A DNA stretch of 64,000 nt from Malachius bipustulatus (Eukaryota > Arthropoda > Insecta > Coleoptera > Melyridae): assembly GCA_910589415.1 (NCBI GenBank), contig OU342634.1:19341144-19405143 (forward strand), written 5' to 3'. The notes beneath the pieces were generated by a model. It ran no database searches and was not told the DNA's origin. It was given only the letters and a program-made list of their open reading frames with translations. A program made the position numbers and the translations under genes. Below are positions 34,286 through 45,314 of the stretch, piece by piece. Numbering within the stretch: position 1 is the stretch's first letter; each line of letters begins with the position of its first letter.

Positions 34286-35162
34286 CAGGGTGTCCCAGCT
34301 TGTTCGAAGCGGTCTCTGTAGGCCAAACGATGGATTTTCTCAAAAAAAAAAATTGCAAATTCAAGTACAGGATCTAAATGGCCATAATTTAAAATTATTT
34401 TGGAGTATATAGAGTGTCCCATATGACAGTGGCATATCAAAGTTATGTTTTTTTAAATGGAATGCTCCTATGTTCTTGCATTTTTAGATTGTCTGAGAAG
34501 AGAAAATAAGATTGGCTGTTACAGTTGGTATTTAAATTCAGAAGTTTTTGAGTTATAAACAAGTGAAAATCGTCATATTTCAAGTTCAAGGCCCTGTACA
34601 ACGAAAACGGCTGAAGATAGAGAAAAACGGCTTACATGTCCCTATTTTACTTTTTCATGTACTATCTTATGATGTAGATGAAATGTTTATACAGGGCGAT
34701 AAAAAATTTGAAAAATTCTGAGATTTCTCCACGCGTCGCCAAATAAAAAAATCAAAGAAAGTACAAATGTTTCTACACCATAGGATAGTACATAAAAAGT
34801 TAAAATAGGGACATGTAAGCCGTTTTTCTCTATCTTCAGCCGTTTTCGTTATACAGGGCCTTGAACTTGAAATATGACGATTATTTTCACTTGTTTATAA
34901 GTCAAAAACTTCTGCATACCAACTGTAACAGATAATCTTATTTTCTTTTCTCAGATAATCTAAAAATGCAATAACATAGGAGCATTCCATTTAAAAAAAT
35001 ATAACTTTGATATGCCACTGTCATATCGGACACTCTGTACACTCCAAAATAATTTTAAATTATGGCCATTGTGATTCTGTACTTGAATTTTCAAAAAGTT
35101 TTTTGAAAAAGTCCATCGTTTGGCCTACAGAGGCCAAACTTCGAATAAGCTGGGACAGCCTG
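34286..35162. repeat. 877-bp hairpin element nested in the Harbinger-like element
   Basis: Left CAGGGTGTCCCAGCTTGTTC mirrors right AGCTGGGACAGCCTG, with TA on both sides. The arms are near-perfect around a centre at about 34720. The inner module (GAGTTATAAACAAGTGAAAA, GAAAACGGCTGAAGATA, ACGGCTTACATGTCCCTAT) is shared with the elements at 1, 14272 and 47266. Its left end abuts another outward terminus (CACCCTG at 34275-34281). Confidence 0.88.
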
Positions 35163-35340
35163 TATATATATATTTTTTTAATTTTGCAAAATATCTCTTA
35201 GGGTTGGTATTCTATTAATTATGTGGGGGGAGTATTCTGTGTATAGCTTGTTTTTTCTTTAATCTTTAAAATGTAAATTTTTGAATTTTTTTTTTGTGAC
35301 ATTGCACTGTAAATGGTAATCACTGTTGGGCAATACAGCT

Positions 35341-35366
35341 ATTATTATTATTATTATTATTATTAT
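35341..35366. repeat. (ATT)n microsatellite
   Basis: Nearly nine ATT triplets inside the Harbinger-like element. Confidence 0.95.
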
Positions 35367-35836
35367 CACTTCTGTAATTTATTGTAACTTCGTGCGGCGT
35401 TCCGTTATGTTATAATTTAATTACCGAAACGCATTTCGGAACGAATTTCTGTGACTTCGGTAACTTCTGTAACTTCGGTAACAAAACGGAACACGCCTTA
35501 AATAACATGCCTTGCCTAAACAATAATGAATGACGTTTCTACGTTTTGACAATCCAATAATAAAATTTTATAAGTCAGTAGGTAATAATAAAGTCTGGTT
35601 CTATTTAAAAATGGGTTAATGCTATATGCTCTATTCCCTATCGCCCATTTTGAAAATGAACACCCGGTATAAAATTCTTCTGGATTTGATCCAGTGTCCT
35701 AAGCTAAAATAAAAAATGTCAAAAAACCTGGTTAAATTTGACTTAACAATCCAAAAATAACTTTTTTGTATGTAATTTGGTTGTCAAATTCGACGTGAAT
35801 CCGTTAAAGTTCAATGTGGATATTAGCATTAATGTG

Positions 35837-36748
35837 GAGAGGGTCTGTCAAAAAAAAAGGCTCCATCCGCCTTGGACTCGAGAATTTTTTTGATTTTTTT
35901 TTTTCATAAAGTTGTACCCCCTCTTCATTTTGGTGGCATTTTCAAAAATTTAATCGACGCCCTGGCGGAGAAATGTGCATGCGAAGACATCGGCAATGGG
36001 TTTTTTGCACATAACTCGCTTAATTCAACTCTGAGCATAGTAAATATCCGGTCAAACTATAAATATAAATCGGTCAAACGGTTCTCGAGATATCGCATTT
36101 TCAATTTTAAGGCCCTTTCTTCAGGGTTCCGCCGCGATGCGAATACACCGCCGTCCGTGTTCGCGTATTTTGCATGGAAAAAATCGACTTAGGAACTTAA
36201 TTTTTTTTTTCATCGACAGACAGCAGTGTCCTCAATGATGCCTGAAATTTTGAAGTCGCTATCTCGATTAGAGGGGGAGGGGGAGGGGAAATCATATTTA
36301 AAATTTAAATTGCTATAACTTTCGCTAATATTGGGGCGTCGGACCCAACCAATGGGAGATGACACTTTGGAATGCCTACTTTAAAATGGTATTATTTTTT
36401 TTTTCGATTCCGCCAATATTGGCAAGATGCCCGCAGAAAAACCGATTTCCCTCCCCCCTTTTTTTTTCTTAAAACTGTTTTTTTGCCATGAAAGAAGGAG
36501 GTGTGGGTAAAATTTTTTTCGTCATCATACGGGAACTTTTTTTATCTTTGATTTGAGCCCCAGTAGACCTCGATCGGACCATTATTAAGGTCACAGGGTC
36601 ACCAAACGCGTTTGGTCCTGTAGAATGGCAAGGATTAGGGTTAGCGGGTTCCGCTACCCGGCTTTTTTTAGGGCTAAGTGTCCCCTTTTAAGATTTTCTT
36701 ACCCCATGTCGCTATCTCAATTAGGGCCTGCACGCGGACGTGATTTGT
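35837..36748. repeat. Left inverted repeat of the Penelope unit
   Basis: About 0.91 kb, inverted and nearly identical at 40100-40995. Outer end GAGAGGGTCT; inner end GCCTGCACGCGGAC followed by TGATTTGT. Most differences are small indels in A or T runs, plus an altered patch at 35847-35868. The Penelope reading frame becomes open exactly where this repeat ends. There is no credible gene in it. Confidence 0.9.
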
Positions 36749-36893
36749 CAGGATCAAGACCCCCAGAAACAACAACCCCACATGGTCCAGGAATGTTGCA
36801 GAGCTGCAGAGACGTCTACTCAGGCACGAGATAAGAAAATGGTACAGAACAGCCAACTACCACTCACACAGGAAGAAGATTGCGAGAGACATT

Positions 36894-39113
36894 ATGCAGG
36901 TCAGACTTTCTGGATTGGCTTTTGATCAGTTCATTGATAGAATTTATAGAAAGGTGGACAACTTTGTCAATTATAAAAATAGAATTCATTCGAAAAAAAT
37001 TTCATACTTACGTTCCATTCAAGTTCAGCCTGCAGTCTCCCTTGAGCCAATTTTGCCTAACAATAACTTCCACCAGAGAGTCATAAATCTCTCTGACGTT
37101 CAATTTGACAATGATGAAAAACTTTTACTTGACCAAGGACTTAAATTTTCATTACCCGAACTTAATAAACATAGAATCATTGAAACTTTGGTGGCTGAAG
37201 TTGAGTCAATTATAAGATCTCATAAATTTGAGAACATTAACGTAATCAATACCATAAGAAGCAAGACTTCTGACATTCTCCTTGCTTTTAAAAGACTAAG
37301 ATTAAAAACTTCACCTGCCATTCATAAATTTCTTTCTTGTTTAAAAAGAGTGAGAATCAAGGTCAAAAACAATGATCTTTTTATTTCAAAGGCTGATAAG
37401 GGCAATTGTATGGTTGTTCTTCCTAGGAACGAATACATAAATAAGGTCAACACTTTCCTCACAGACAACGGTTTCATCCCAGCTGATATTGATTGCTATA
37501 AAAAAAAAAAAAAAAAAAAAAATTGCATTTCTTTTAAGACTACACTTAACAAATATGGCCCAGTAATTTTTGATAACATAAAACAGTTAATACCCATGAA
37601 CCATAATATCCCTAGACTATATGGTCTCCCTAAAATACATAAACAAAATGTCCCCATAAGACCAGTTGTTGCCTTTACAGGTAGCTTAGCCTACCATCTT
37701 TCCGAAAAACTCAACAAACTTCTTCCTTCTATTTTAGACTTCCATCCAAAACACAGTTTAAAAAATAGCCTAGACCTAGTTAACAAAGTAAAAAACTTAC
37801 ATATCCCAGACTCACATATCCTTATCTCACTCGACGTCTCTAACCTTTTTACCACTGTACCAGTTCCACAAACTTTACAAATCCTCAAGAACATCATACA
37901 TCACTCACAAATAGACAATGACATGGCTGAGAGTATCTTCCAACTAACTTCTCTTTGCTTGAAACAGAATTTCTTCTCATTTGACAACACCGTTTACTTA
38001 CAACCAGACGGTCTAAGTATGGGTAACTGTTTATCACCCTTCATGGCAGAAGTGTTTATGTCATTCTTTGAAGACAACATAGTTTTTCACTCTTCCAATC
38101 CTCACCGAAAAAATATTCTTTTCTGGTACCGCTACGTTGATGACATAATTATCTGCTGGAACAACTCAACGGACTCCCCAAATTTACTTCTAGACTGGAT
38201 CAACAAAACCCACTCCAATATCAATTTCACCATGGAAATAGAAAAAGAAGGCAAAATAAACTTTCTTGACCTCCAACTTTCGATATCAGACCACGAAATC
38301 AAATTCGACATCTACAGAAAACCAACTTCAACGAACCACTGCATCCCAGATACCTCATGTCATCCATATCAACACAAAATGGCTGCCTTCAGATGCTACA
38401 TAGATCGCCTTTTAAAAATTCCATTAAATTCAAGTTGTTTCAACAATGAAGTAGACACCATCAAACTTTTAGCACAGACAAATGGCTATAATCCAACTAT
38501 AATAGATAAATTGATCAATAGAAAGAGAAGTCAATTACTTAGATCTGAAGCCTATGCAGTAGATAGAGATTCCAACAGAAAGTTCGTACCCCTCACTTTC
38601 TTTGGTGAAGTTTCACAACAAATCAGTAGAGTTTTCGAATCCTATACCGACTACAAAACCGCATTTAAACCTAACAACACCTTGTTTCAACACCTTGTCA
38701 AAAACAAAGACCAGATCCCAAGACTAAATAAATGCGGAGTGTATAGACTTCGTTGTGGAGATCCAGATTGCAATACAGTTTACATTGGAAGAAGTGGTAG
38801 AAGCTTGAAAACCAGAATTGATGAACACTTACGCAGCTATAGAATACCAGATAACGATAAGTCCATATTTGGGAAACATCTCAGATTACATAACCACCAT
38901 TTTGACATAGACAGAGACGTAGACTTACTTCATCAATGCCCCTCAGGCCATAAACAATCAATTCTCGAAGAAATTGAAATTTTCAAACATATCAACGACG
39001 AAAACTTAAACTCTCTAAATTCCATGATGACTAATTCATTCCCACCTACTTTCGAAATATTGAGACAACATCGCCCTATAATTAATAGCAACAACGCTTC
39101 CCCTATGCCTTAA
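36894..39113 (+). CDS. Penelope-like reverse transcriptase with GIY-YIG endonuclease
   Basis: 739 codons from the first ATG; the frame is open back to 36744 with no earlier ATG, so the true N-terminus may be lost. RT motifs in order: KADKGNCMVVL (about 164), GLPKIHK (244-250), SLDVSNLFTTVP (about 312, motif A Asp), GLSMGNCLSP (about 372) and YVDD (414-417). After a linker comes a GIY-YIG nuclease: GVY (615-617), YIG (630-632), an Arg in LKTRIDEH, and a downstream ILEEIEIF Glu. All key residues are present, so the enzyme could be active. Target-primed reverse transcription in the nucleus is the family's known mode. A 23-A run codes seven Lys near residue 203. Confidence 0.93.
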   Translation: MQVRLSGLAFDQFIDRIYRKVDNFVNYKNRIHSKKISYLRSIQVQPAVSLEPILPNNNFHQRVINLSDVQFDNDEKLLLDQGLKFSLPELNKHRIIETLVAEVESIIRSHKFENINVINTIRSKTSDILLAFKRLRLKTSPAIHKFLSCLKRVRIKVKNNDLFISKADKGNCMVVLPRNEYINKVNTFLTDNGFIPADIDCYKKKKKKKNCISFKTTLNKYGPVIFDNIKQLIPMNHNIPRLYGLPKIHKQNVPIRPVVAFTGSLAYHLSEKLNKLLPSILDFHPKHSLKNSLDLVNKVKNLHIPDSHILISLDVSNLFTTVPVPQTLQILKNIIHHSQIDNDMAESIFQLTSLCLKQNFFSFDNTVYLQPDGLSMGNCLSPFMAEVFMSFFEDNIVFHSSNPHRKNILFWYRYVDDIIICWNNSTDSPNLLLDWINKTHSNINFTMEIEKEGKINFLDLQLSISDHEIKFDIYRKPTSTNHCIPDTSCHPYQHKMAAFRCYIDRLLKIPLNSSCFNNEVDTIKLLAQTNGYNPTIIDKLINRKRSQLLRSEAYAVDRDSNRKFVPLTFFGEVSQQISRVFESYTDYKTAFKPNNTLFQHLVKNKDQIPRLNKCGVYRLRCGDPDCNTVYIGRSGRSLKTRIDEHLRSYRIPDNDKSIFGKHLRLHNHHFDIDRDVDLLHQCPSGHKQSILEEIEIFKHINDENLNSLNSMMTNSFPPTFEILRQHRPIINSNNASPMP
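37500..37522 (+). repeat. 23-A homopolymer inside the RT frame
   Basis: The run encodes Lys7 and the first two bases of an Asn codon (YKKKKKKKNCISF). The frame is preserved across it. Confidence 0.95.
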
Positions 39114-39128
39114 TAATATACAATATAT

Positions 39129-39151
39129 AAAAAAAAAAAAAAAAAAAAAAA
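39129..39151 (+). repeat. A-run just after the Penelope stop codon
   Basis: 23 A residues beginning 16 bases after TAA. It could be an old poly(A) tail captured internally or a simple repeat. Confidence 0.9.
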
Positions 39152-39908
39152 CCCATCTCTTAATTACATACCACTACCTGGATTTGTCAATTCTCACAAC
39201 ATATTTCCTTGTTCTTTGACCACATCTAATTTTTCAAATTTTCAAATTTTCCCGCCGGCTTATAGAAGTCCCCACTTCTCATCTTTCTTCTTCTTTTTGC
39301 CGGACCGACTTTACATCGCTTTTCAACAGTCTGCCATCAGTCATTCAACGAAACCTCATACTCTTTCTCCCCTTCTTTTCACCATTTTGTCAGTTTTTGT
39401 CAATGTTTGATATAGACATCGTTCAAAAAATTTTTTTAAAAACTTTTCGAATTAATTAACCTAAAATAACATGATGGTTTCCTCTCAAATTTCTAGATTT
39501 TATAAAAAATATAAAAAGAAATCATATCTGCACTGATATCTATATGCAGCTTCCATTTTGTGGGTTCTCCTACAGGAGACTCGAGCACATGTGCCTTCGA
39601 GTATTTTTAAATATTTAACAAGGAATTCGATGCCTTTTCCGTTTCCCTTGGTGTTTTAGTCGGTGTTTTATATTTGTCTGGTCTTGGACTTCCTAGACGA
39701 GTTAAAGATGACTCTATGTCGGAACACCCTTTGTTTCGATTGCATGTTATTTTAACCCCGCAACTGATGTGTGTGGTGGTTTGCTTCTAATTTTTTTCGT
39801 TAGTTTGCTAACTAATTAATATCTTTTGTATTTTTATATTTCCAATCCAGCTAGTTATGACTGAGTTTTATACTCACAATATACCTTTTTACTTGCAGTT
39901 TATTTTAT

Positions 39909-39944
39909 GGTCTGATGATGGCCGAAGAGCCGAAACATGTAACC
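39909..39944 (+). ncRNA. Hammerhead-ribozyme-like motif in Penelope 3' UTR
   Basis: The order GGT, CTGATGA, T, GGC-loop-GCC, GAAAC, ATGTA, ACC fits a type I hammerhead. The core CTGATGA and GAAA are present; stem I pairs GGT with ACC (TGGT/ACCA with neighbours); stem II is GGC/GCC; and stem III is minimal (AC/GT around AT), placing cleavage after GTA. Penelope-like elements are known to carry small hammerheads of this sort. An extra T between CTGATGA and stem II is non-canonical. The motif recurs at 45579-45614. AATAAA signals follow directly. Confidence 0.5.
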
Positions 39945-40012
39945 AAATAAAAGAAAAAATAAAGTCTCAAAATTTAGCGAGAATAAGACTTTTTCCTTTA
40001 TCATTGTGATTA

Positions 40013-40099
40013 ATCTAGCCGCGGAGCAGCGAGAGCCGAGGGCGGAGCCTAGCGCTCCCTCTCCTTTCTCTCTTCTCTCACAGTTACACACGCTAGATT
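40013..40099. other. GC-rich junction between Penelope body and right repeat
   Basis: Starts with AATCTAGC and ends with GCTAGATT, a short inverted pair around a GC-rich and CT-rich stretch (GCGGAGCAGCGAGAGCCGAG). It is absent from the left side and from the 45-kb copy. Confidence 0.6.
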
Positions 40100-40995
40100 A
40101 CATATCATGTCCGCGTGCAGGCCCTAATTGAGATAGCGACATGGAGTAAGAAAATTTTGAAAGGGGACACTTAGCCCTAAAAAATGCCGGGTAGCGGAAC
40201 CCGCTAACCCTAATCCTTGCCATTCTACAGGACCAAAGGCGTTTGGTGACCCTGTGACCTTAATAATGGTCCGATCGAGGTCTACTGGGGCTCAAATCAA
40301 AGATAAAAAAAGTTCCCGTATGATGACGAAAAAATTTTTACCCACACCCCTTTCTTTCATGGCAAAAAACCAGTTTTAAGAAAAAAAGGGGGGAGGGAAA
40401 TCGGTATTTCTGCGGGCATCTTGCCAATATTGGCGGAATCGAAAAAAAAATACCATTTTAAAGTAGGCATTCCAAAGTGTCATCTCCCATTGGTTGGGTC
40501 CGACGCCCCAATATTAGCGAAAGTTATAGCAATTTGAATTTTAAATATGATTTCCCCTCCCCCTCCCCCTCTAATCGAGATAGCGACTTCAAAATTTCAG
40601 GCATCATTGAGGACACTGCTGTCTGTCGATGAAAAAAAAAAATTAAGTCCCTAAGTCGATTTTTTCCATGCAAAATACGCGAACACGGACGGCGGTGTAT
40701 TCGCACCGCGGCGGAACCCTGAAGAAAGGGCCTTAAAATTGAAAATTCGATATCTCGAGAACCGTTTGACCGATTTATGTTTATAGTTTGACCGGATATT
40801 TACTATGCTCAGAGTTGAATTAAGCGAGTTATGTGCAAAAAACCCATTGCCGATGTCTTCGCATGCACATTTCTCCGCCAGGGCGTCGATTAAATTTTTG
40901 AAAATGCCACCAAAATGAAGAGGGGGTCCAACTTTATGAAAAAAAAATCAAAAAAAATTCTCGAGTCCAAGGCGGTTCGAAAGTTAGACCCTCTC
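40100..40995. repeat. Right inverted repeat of the Penelope unit
   Basis: Inverse of 35837-36748 and nearly identical, including GTTTTTTGCACATAACTCGC and GATATCGAATTTTC-type stretches. The outer end is AGACCCTCTCT. No target duplication was found outside the two repeats. Confidence 0.9.
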
Positions 40996-41894
40996 TACTA
41001 TAAGCTTCAGATAATTACTCATTGTCATTATACTTGTTTGTTCAAAATTTTTACATTAATCAAATATATATCTTAAAAAATAATTGTGCTTTGTAGCACG
41101 ATAAAATAAGCTGTTTTCGAGTAAAAAGATTCGAAAGAAGATATCCTGTTTGAAAATTAATGAAATATGTTCATGAGGATGCTGATGTCAATTTTTAAAA
41201 TTTAACCGTAACTTTTGTTTCTATGGGTGGACAAAGGAACATTTTTGTTGGACAAACGTTCATAGTCAAATCGTGAACAAACGAATGCCGTATGATTCAA
41301 TAAAAACTCGCACTTATAGGGGCGCCAACGTCACTGAGCTAAATATTATTATTTTCCTTTTCTCAAACTTAGGGTGCAAATAAGACTTTTTAAAGATCCC
41401 TCTTGTGTATAGTCGTCTAAGTTTTATAATATGTTTTGGATTAGGCTGGTCGGCTGGTCTACCAAGTACAAACCAATCACATTTGAAAATATGTAGCAGT
41501 AGAAGTTCGACTTGTTTCGAGTAACACCTTGTTTAGTCCCACTAGTGACTTTACTTCACGTCACCGTCAAAGTTTTATTTCTGTACTTGAAACACGTGTC
41601 ACTTAGGAAATGCATAATTATTATTGCAAACAAAGCTGAGCTATTTAAGTTAAATGATGCAACAGTTTACAAGATGGATTAATTGTTTACGAGTATGCAA
41701 ATAAATTACTTATCCGTGAAACTAATTCATTAAATTGCGAGTACTGTACTCGCATTATTATGACAGGGTTTTTTCAAAATCTGTTTTTGAACAAATCCTT
41801 AAATGATATCAAAACGTCTTACAGAATAAGGAAACGAATTACATTGTTTGTCTTATTGTTTTCAAAATTGTCTATGACATTCAGTAAAATAAAT
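40996..41894. other. Nothing recognised
   Basis: AT-rich intergenic DNA without recognisable gene or repeat ends. Confidence 0.5.
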
Positions 41895-42260
41895 GATCTT
41901 TTTTTCTCGAAGAAAGAAGAATAAAATTTTGAAGTTTATCTTTAAAATTATTTTTTGTACCGAATGACATGAAAAACAACATAGCGGTCATATGAAAAAC
42001 AAAAGTTGATTATGAAAACTCGCTGGGATCTAGTCGGCTTTGAAAATTTTTTAAACTTCAGATGGACGACTTATGTGCAGCCTACAAAATATAATTGATT
42101 TATTTGCGATATCTACTAAAAAGATACGGCCAAAATAAGAAATCTCGATTTTTCAGTTTTTTCAGGATATTTCAGCAACGACTGAAGTTATCCTGAGTTT
42201 TGTTTCAGATTCATAATAAGTATAAAATTGTGCAGTTTTTCTCTAATTCAATCCACCATG
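41895..42260. repeat. Single arm of the 9.4-kb/30.4-kb hairpin family
   Basis: Matches the right arms at about 9935-10320 and 30905-31190: GAAAACAAAAGTTGATTATG, GGGATCTAGTCGGCTTTGAA, TTCAGGATATTTCAGCAACG, CAGTTTTTCTCTAATT. No inverse partner lies nearby, so this is a truncated copy. Confidence 0.8.
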
Positions 42261-43254
42261 TGAGACAACTTCAAAAAATAATACAACGATAAATTCTGTA
42301 TTTTTTTTTAGTAATTTTTATCCAGTATTTATCCAGTAAGTGAGTAGATAAATAACTATTTCAACTTTAGGTTATTGATATTGGCATATTCGAAGTAAGT
42401 AATAAGAGAAATTTATTAAAATTAGCAAATTATCAAAATCAGCAAATCAGTAATATTAAAATTATTAAAATAAGCAATTTTCGCAGGTGATCGTCAGAAA
42501 AATTATTTTATCTTATAATGTACCTAACTTGATGCTTCAAATAGTAAGTATATAATATCCTTTAAAAACGCATTTTGCCTGAAATAACTTCCTCAACTCA
42601 TTTAAGATTAAATAAAATATTCTGATGAAAATTATGAATTAGGAGGTTAGGAAAATTGAATTACTAACAGCCAGACCCTGGAGATTTCTTATCTTAATTT
42701 TTATTATAATAGTTGAAAAAATTTACGATCTCTCAAGATATTATAGATCGGTGTTCGTTCTTTGAATATCTTTAACGTTGATAAATAGCCAGGGAAGAAG
42801 ATCGAACCGATTAAAATAAGAGAAATCTGGAATTAAATCATTCGCTATTAAACGGATATTTGAAGATGCGTGACGTAACACAATTTTACTAGACCAGAAG
42901 TAGGTAATTACAGTTTAGTAAATTATTTTTTTGCCTCATTCGTTTACTATCCTTTGAATCTAAACTCCGTTAGAAAAAGTAGAACTTCTATCCCTAGTTG
43001 TATAAATAACAAAGAAGCATGAGTGTGACAGGAGGAAATTAAAAAATGCTCTCCTTGAGGCTTCATTAAAAAGATCTAATTTTCAATCCCGCTTTACCTT
43101 AACAATTAATACGGTGTTCAGGTTTTGTCAGGTCATATTACTTATCAGGGAATTAAAAAATGATAACATGTGAAGTATTCTTAAATAATTTTTGTAGCTT
43201 ATAGGTTGTTGTTGAGTAAAAGTGTCGAATGAACAAGTAAACTTTACAAAAATA
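42261..43254. other. Nothing recognised
   Basis: AT-rich intergenic DNA. Confidence 0.5.
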
Positions 43255-43585
43255 CAGGGTGGTCAGTTTTTTGTAGCAGGACTTCACCAGTTTATAGAAA
43301 AACTGTTGCAAGATATAAAAGTTCCCATAAACATACGAGTATGTCCGGATTTTTTCAGGGGTGTTGTTTTTCGTTTTGTAAGCTTTAAATTATAATAAAT
43401 AATCTCTTGGGATAAAGTTAAAATATTGAGAAATGCCAGAGTTATGCGGCGACGGTTGGTTTCAACACCCTGCATCTTTTTTTGTAAGCTGTTTCGGTTG
43501 TATATTTATGGGAACTAATTTTCTTAAAACAGTACCTACTTCTATATACTGGTGAGGTCCTGCTACAAAAAACTGACCAACCCTG
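43255..43585. repeat. 331-bp TA-flanked element with inverted ends
   Basis: Left CAGGGTGGTCAGTTTTTTGT and right ACAAAAAACTGACCAACCCTG are inverse over about 55 bp (through GCAGGACTTCACCAG), with weaker pairing further in. TA lies on both sides. The related half copy is at 20860-21007. Confidence 0.87.
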
Positions 43586-45314
43586 TATAGGTAGGTAACT
43601 ACTTATTAATAATATAAAAACAAATAAAGCTAATGTGGTTGAGGGGTTAATTTGTTCCAATCTCTAATGAGTTCTATAAATTACCCTTACCTTTTACCCT
43701 TATTCTTCAGTTTGATTTTAGTCATAACTTCTAAGGTCGAGCAATTTTCAGGAATGATTAAATTTGAATTCGGTCTGGATAACCGCATAAAATTATCGTA
43801 CAAACACTGAAGAGTTACAACACAGTAATTCCGGAGATTTGTAATTTGCGAGATAGATAATTGAAAGTGAAGCCAAAAATTATTCAGTAATTAATGCTTT
43901 TTGTTTCGAGTCCAGTGATGTAGATTACTTGACATCTCCTGCGCCGACATTATCTTAAAACTCGATAATTTGGAATGAAAAACCTATTATCTTTTTGTAA
44001 ATTAAATTCCAACAGTCCCTTCCTAATGGAATTACGATGCAAGAACTACCTGAACCATGTGAACATTTCAATTTCACTGTTCATTCTCAAAATGCGATCA
44101 CAACCAATAAGTGGTTTTTCATTTATCCTGGAGATTACCATATACCTACCCATATACTTGGAGAATTGAAATTACGATTTTTTTTCTTTTACCTAAGCTA
44201 TAAAACAACAGATCTCATTATAATTTCTATTAACTCTCAATCTACTTCCAGGATACTAATCATTCAAGAAAAGAGTCGAATGTTTGTTAAAAAAAATATT
44301 TTTTTGTAGCAGATTTATTGTTCATTGTCATTTAATAACAATCAGAGCAGTCTTTGCATATTTCCTTGGATTTTTACTTATTCATATCTATAAAAATTAA
44401 TAATATCTTTGCTGCATGGAATGATCATGCTCTAGATTTAAGTGATATTATTCTTCTAAAGATTTTTATGAAACCACAGTTTATGTGTCTATGAAACAAA
44501 TTGAATAATAATAAATTATTATATCAATTACAGCAATCCGATTGTTGAAAAACAATCTTTCTGATCGGCACACTTCTCTAGTGGTGGTGATATGATAGAC
44601 TGATGAGATGGAAATAACCATTGAAACATCGATGTCTCTGTCTTCACCATACCGTTACAGTTTATGTGCTTTATATTACACTTTTTGTTCGATGGAATTA
44701 TAATAGCTACTCGAACATTAGTGTGCATTTAGTATTCATAAGCTTTAACCCGTTCTATTTAATTCTCGGGCAAGTGTCAGGCTCGTCGTGCTTTTCTAAG
44801 GGCACTGAGAAAACATCACGTTTCTGATTAGGAATTTCTTGGTGGAAAATTCATCAACTCTTGATTTTACTTCTATTTTCGATAAGATTAGCGCTAGTTT
44901 GTTATAATGTATGCGCAACTTTACTTATATGAGATTAACTTTTGAACGTAAATTTCTAAGGACTGAAAATCTCTATGCACTTTTTGGTGAATAGTTCATT
45001 TTAAAATAAATCTTCTTGCTTAATTTTAAGTGTTCAAAATGAGTGAAAATGGTATTATTGGGATTTTAGGCGATATTTAACATAAGGGCTGCAATACAGA
45101 AGTTGTATACTATACAAAAATCGATGAGTTTTGTAGCAGTCACTTTTTTTACCTTTTAACGTCAACATTTCTGAAAAAGATCTGTATAATAACAATGAAG
45201 TGAAAAAGGTAGTTAAAGTGAATCACCGTTCAGAAATCAAAATTAACGAGAGAGAAAAAAAAATTCACGTAGACTCATTGCGAAGACCAATGACAATAAC
45301 ACAGAAGTTTTAAA
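43586..45314. other. Nothing recognised
   Basis: AT-rich intergenic DNA. ORFs at 43975-44309 and 44528-44827 have no recognisable features. Confidence 0.5.

Larger units (their letters stand above)
32865..35498 (+). mobile_element. Harbinger-like DNA transposon with TAA duplication
   Basis: A 36-bp perfect terminal inverted repeat begins AGGCGTGTTCCGTTTTGTTA at both ends, flanked by TAA (32862-32864 and 35499-35501), the target duplication typical of PIF/Harbinger elements. Inside are a possible first exon (33052-33154) and a nested hairpin element (34286-35162). No full transposase frame remains. GC-richer repeated blocks at 33310-33600 (AGGGTGGTT...TTGxCCAA, twice) are unexplained. Confidence 0.72.
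32634..35667. repeat. Outer palindromic-type element split by a Harbinger-like insertion
   Basis: Left end CAGGGTGTTGATTTTCAAGG, then CATAGGGAATTAGCATTA, is matched on the right (reversed) by CCGGGTGTTCATTTTCAAAA, then GATAGGGAATAGAGCA. TA flanks both ends. Almost all of its interior is the element at 32865-35498. Confidence 0.65.
36749..40012 (+). mobile_element. Penelope-like retroelement body
   Basis: It contains the RT plus GIY-YIG frame (36894-39113) and a 3' UTR ending near 40012. The extent of the 3' UTR is supported by a second, truncated copy at 45315-45690. The body lies between inverted repeats of about 0.9 kb. Penelope-like elements are known for terminal repeats in direct or inverted arrangement, so the repeats may belong to the element. 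Alternatively, the body landed in the loop of a hairpin element. Confidence 0.85.
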
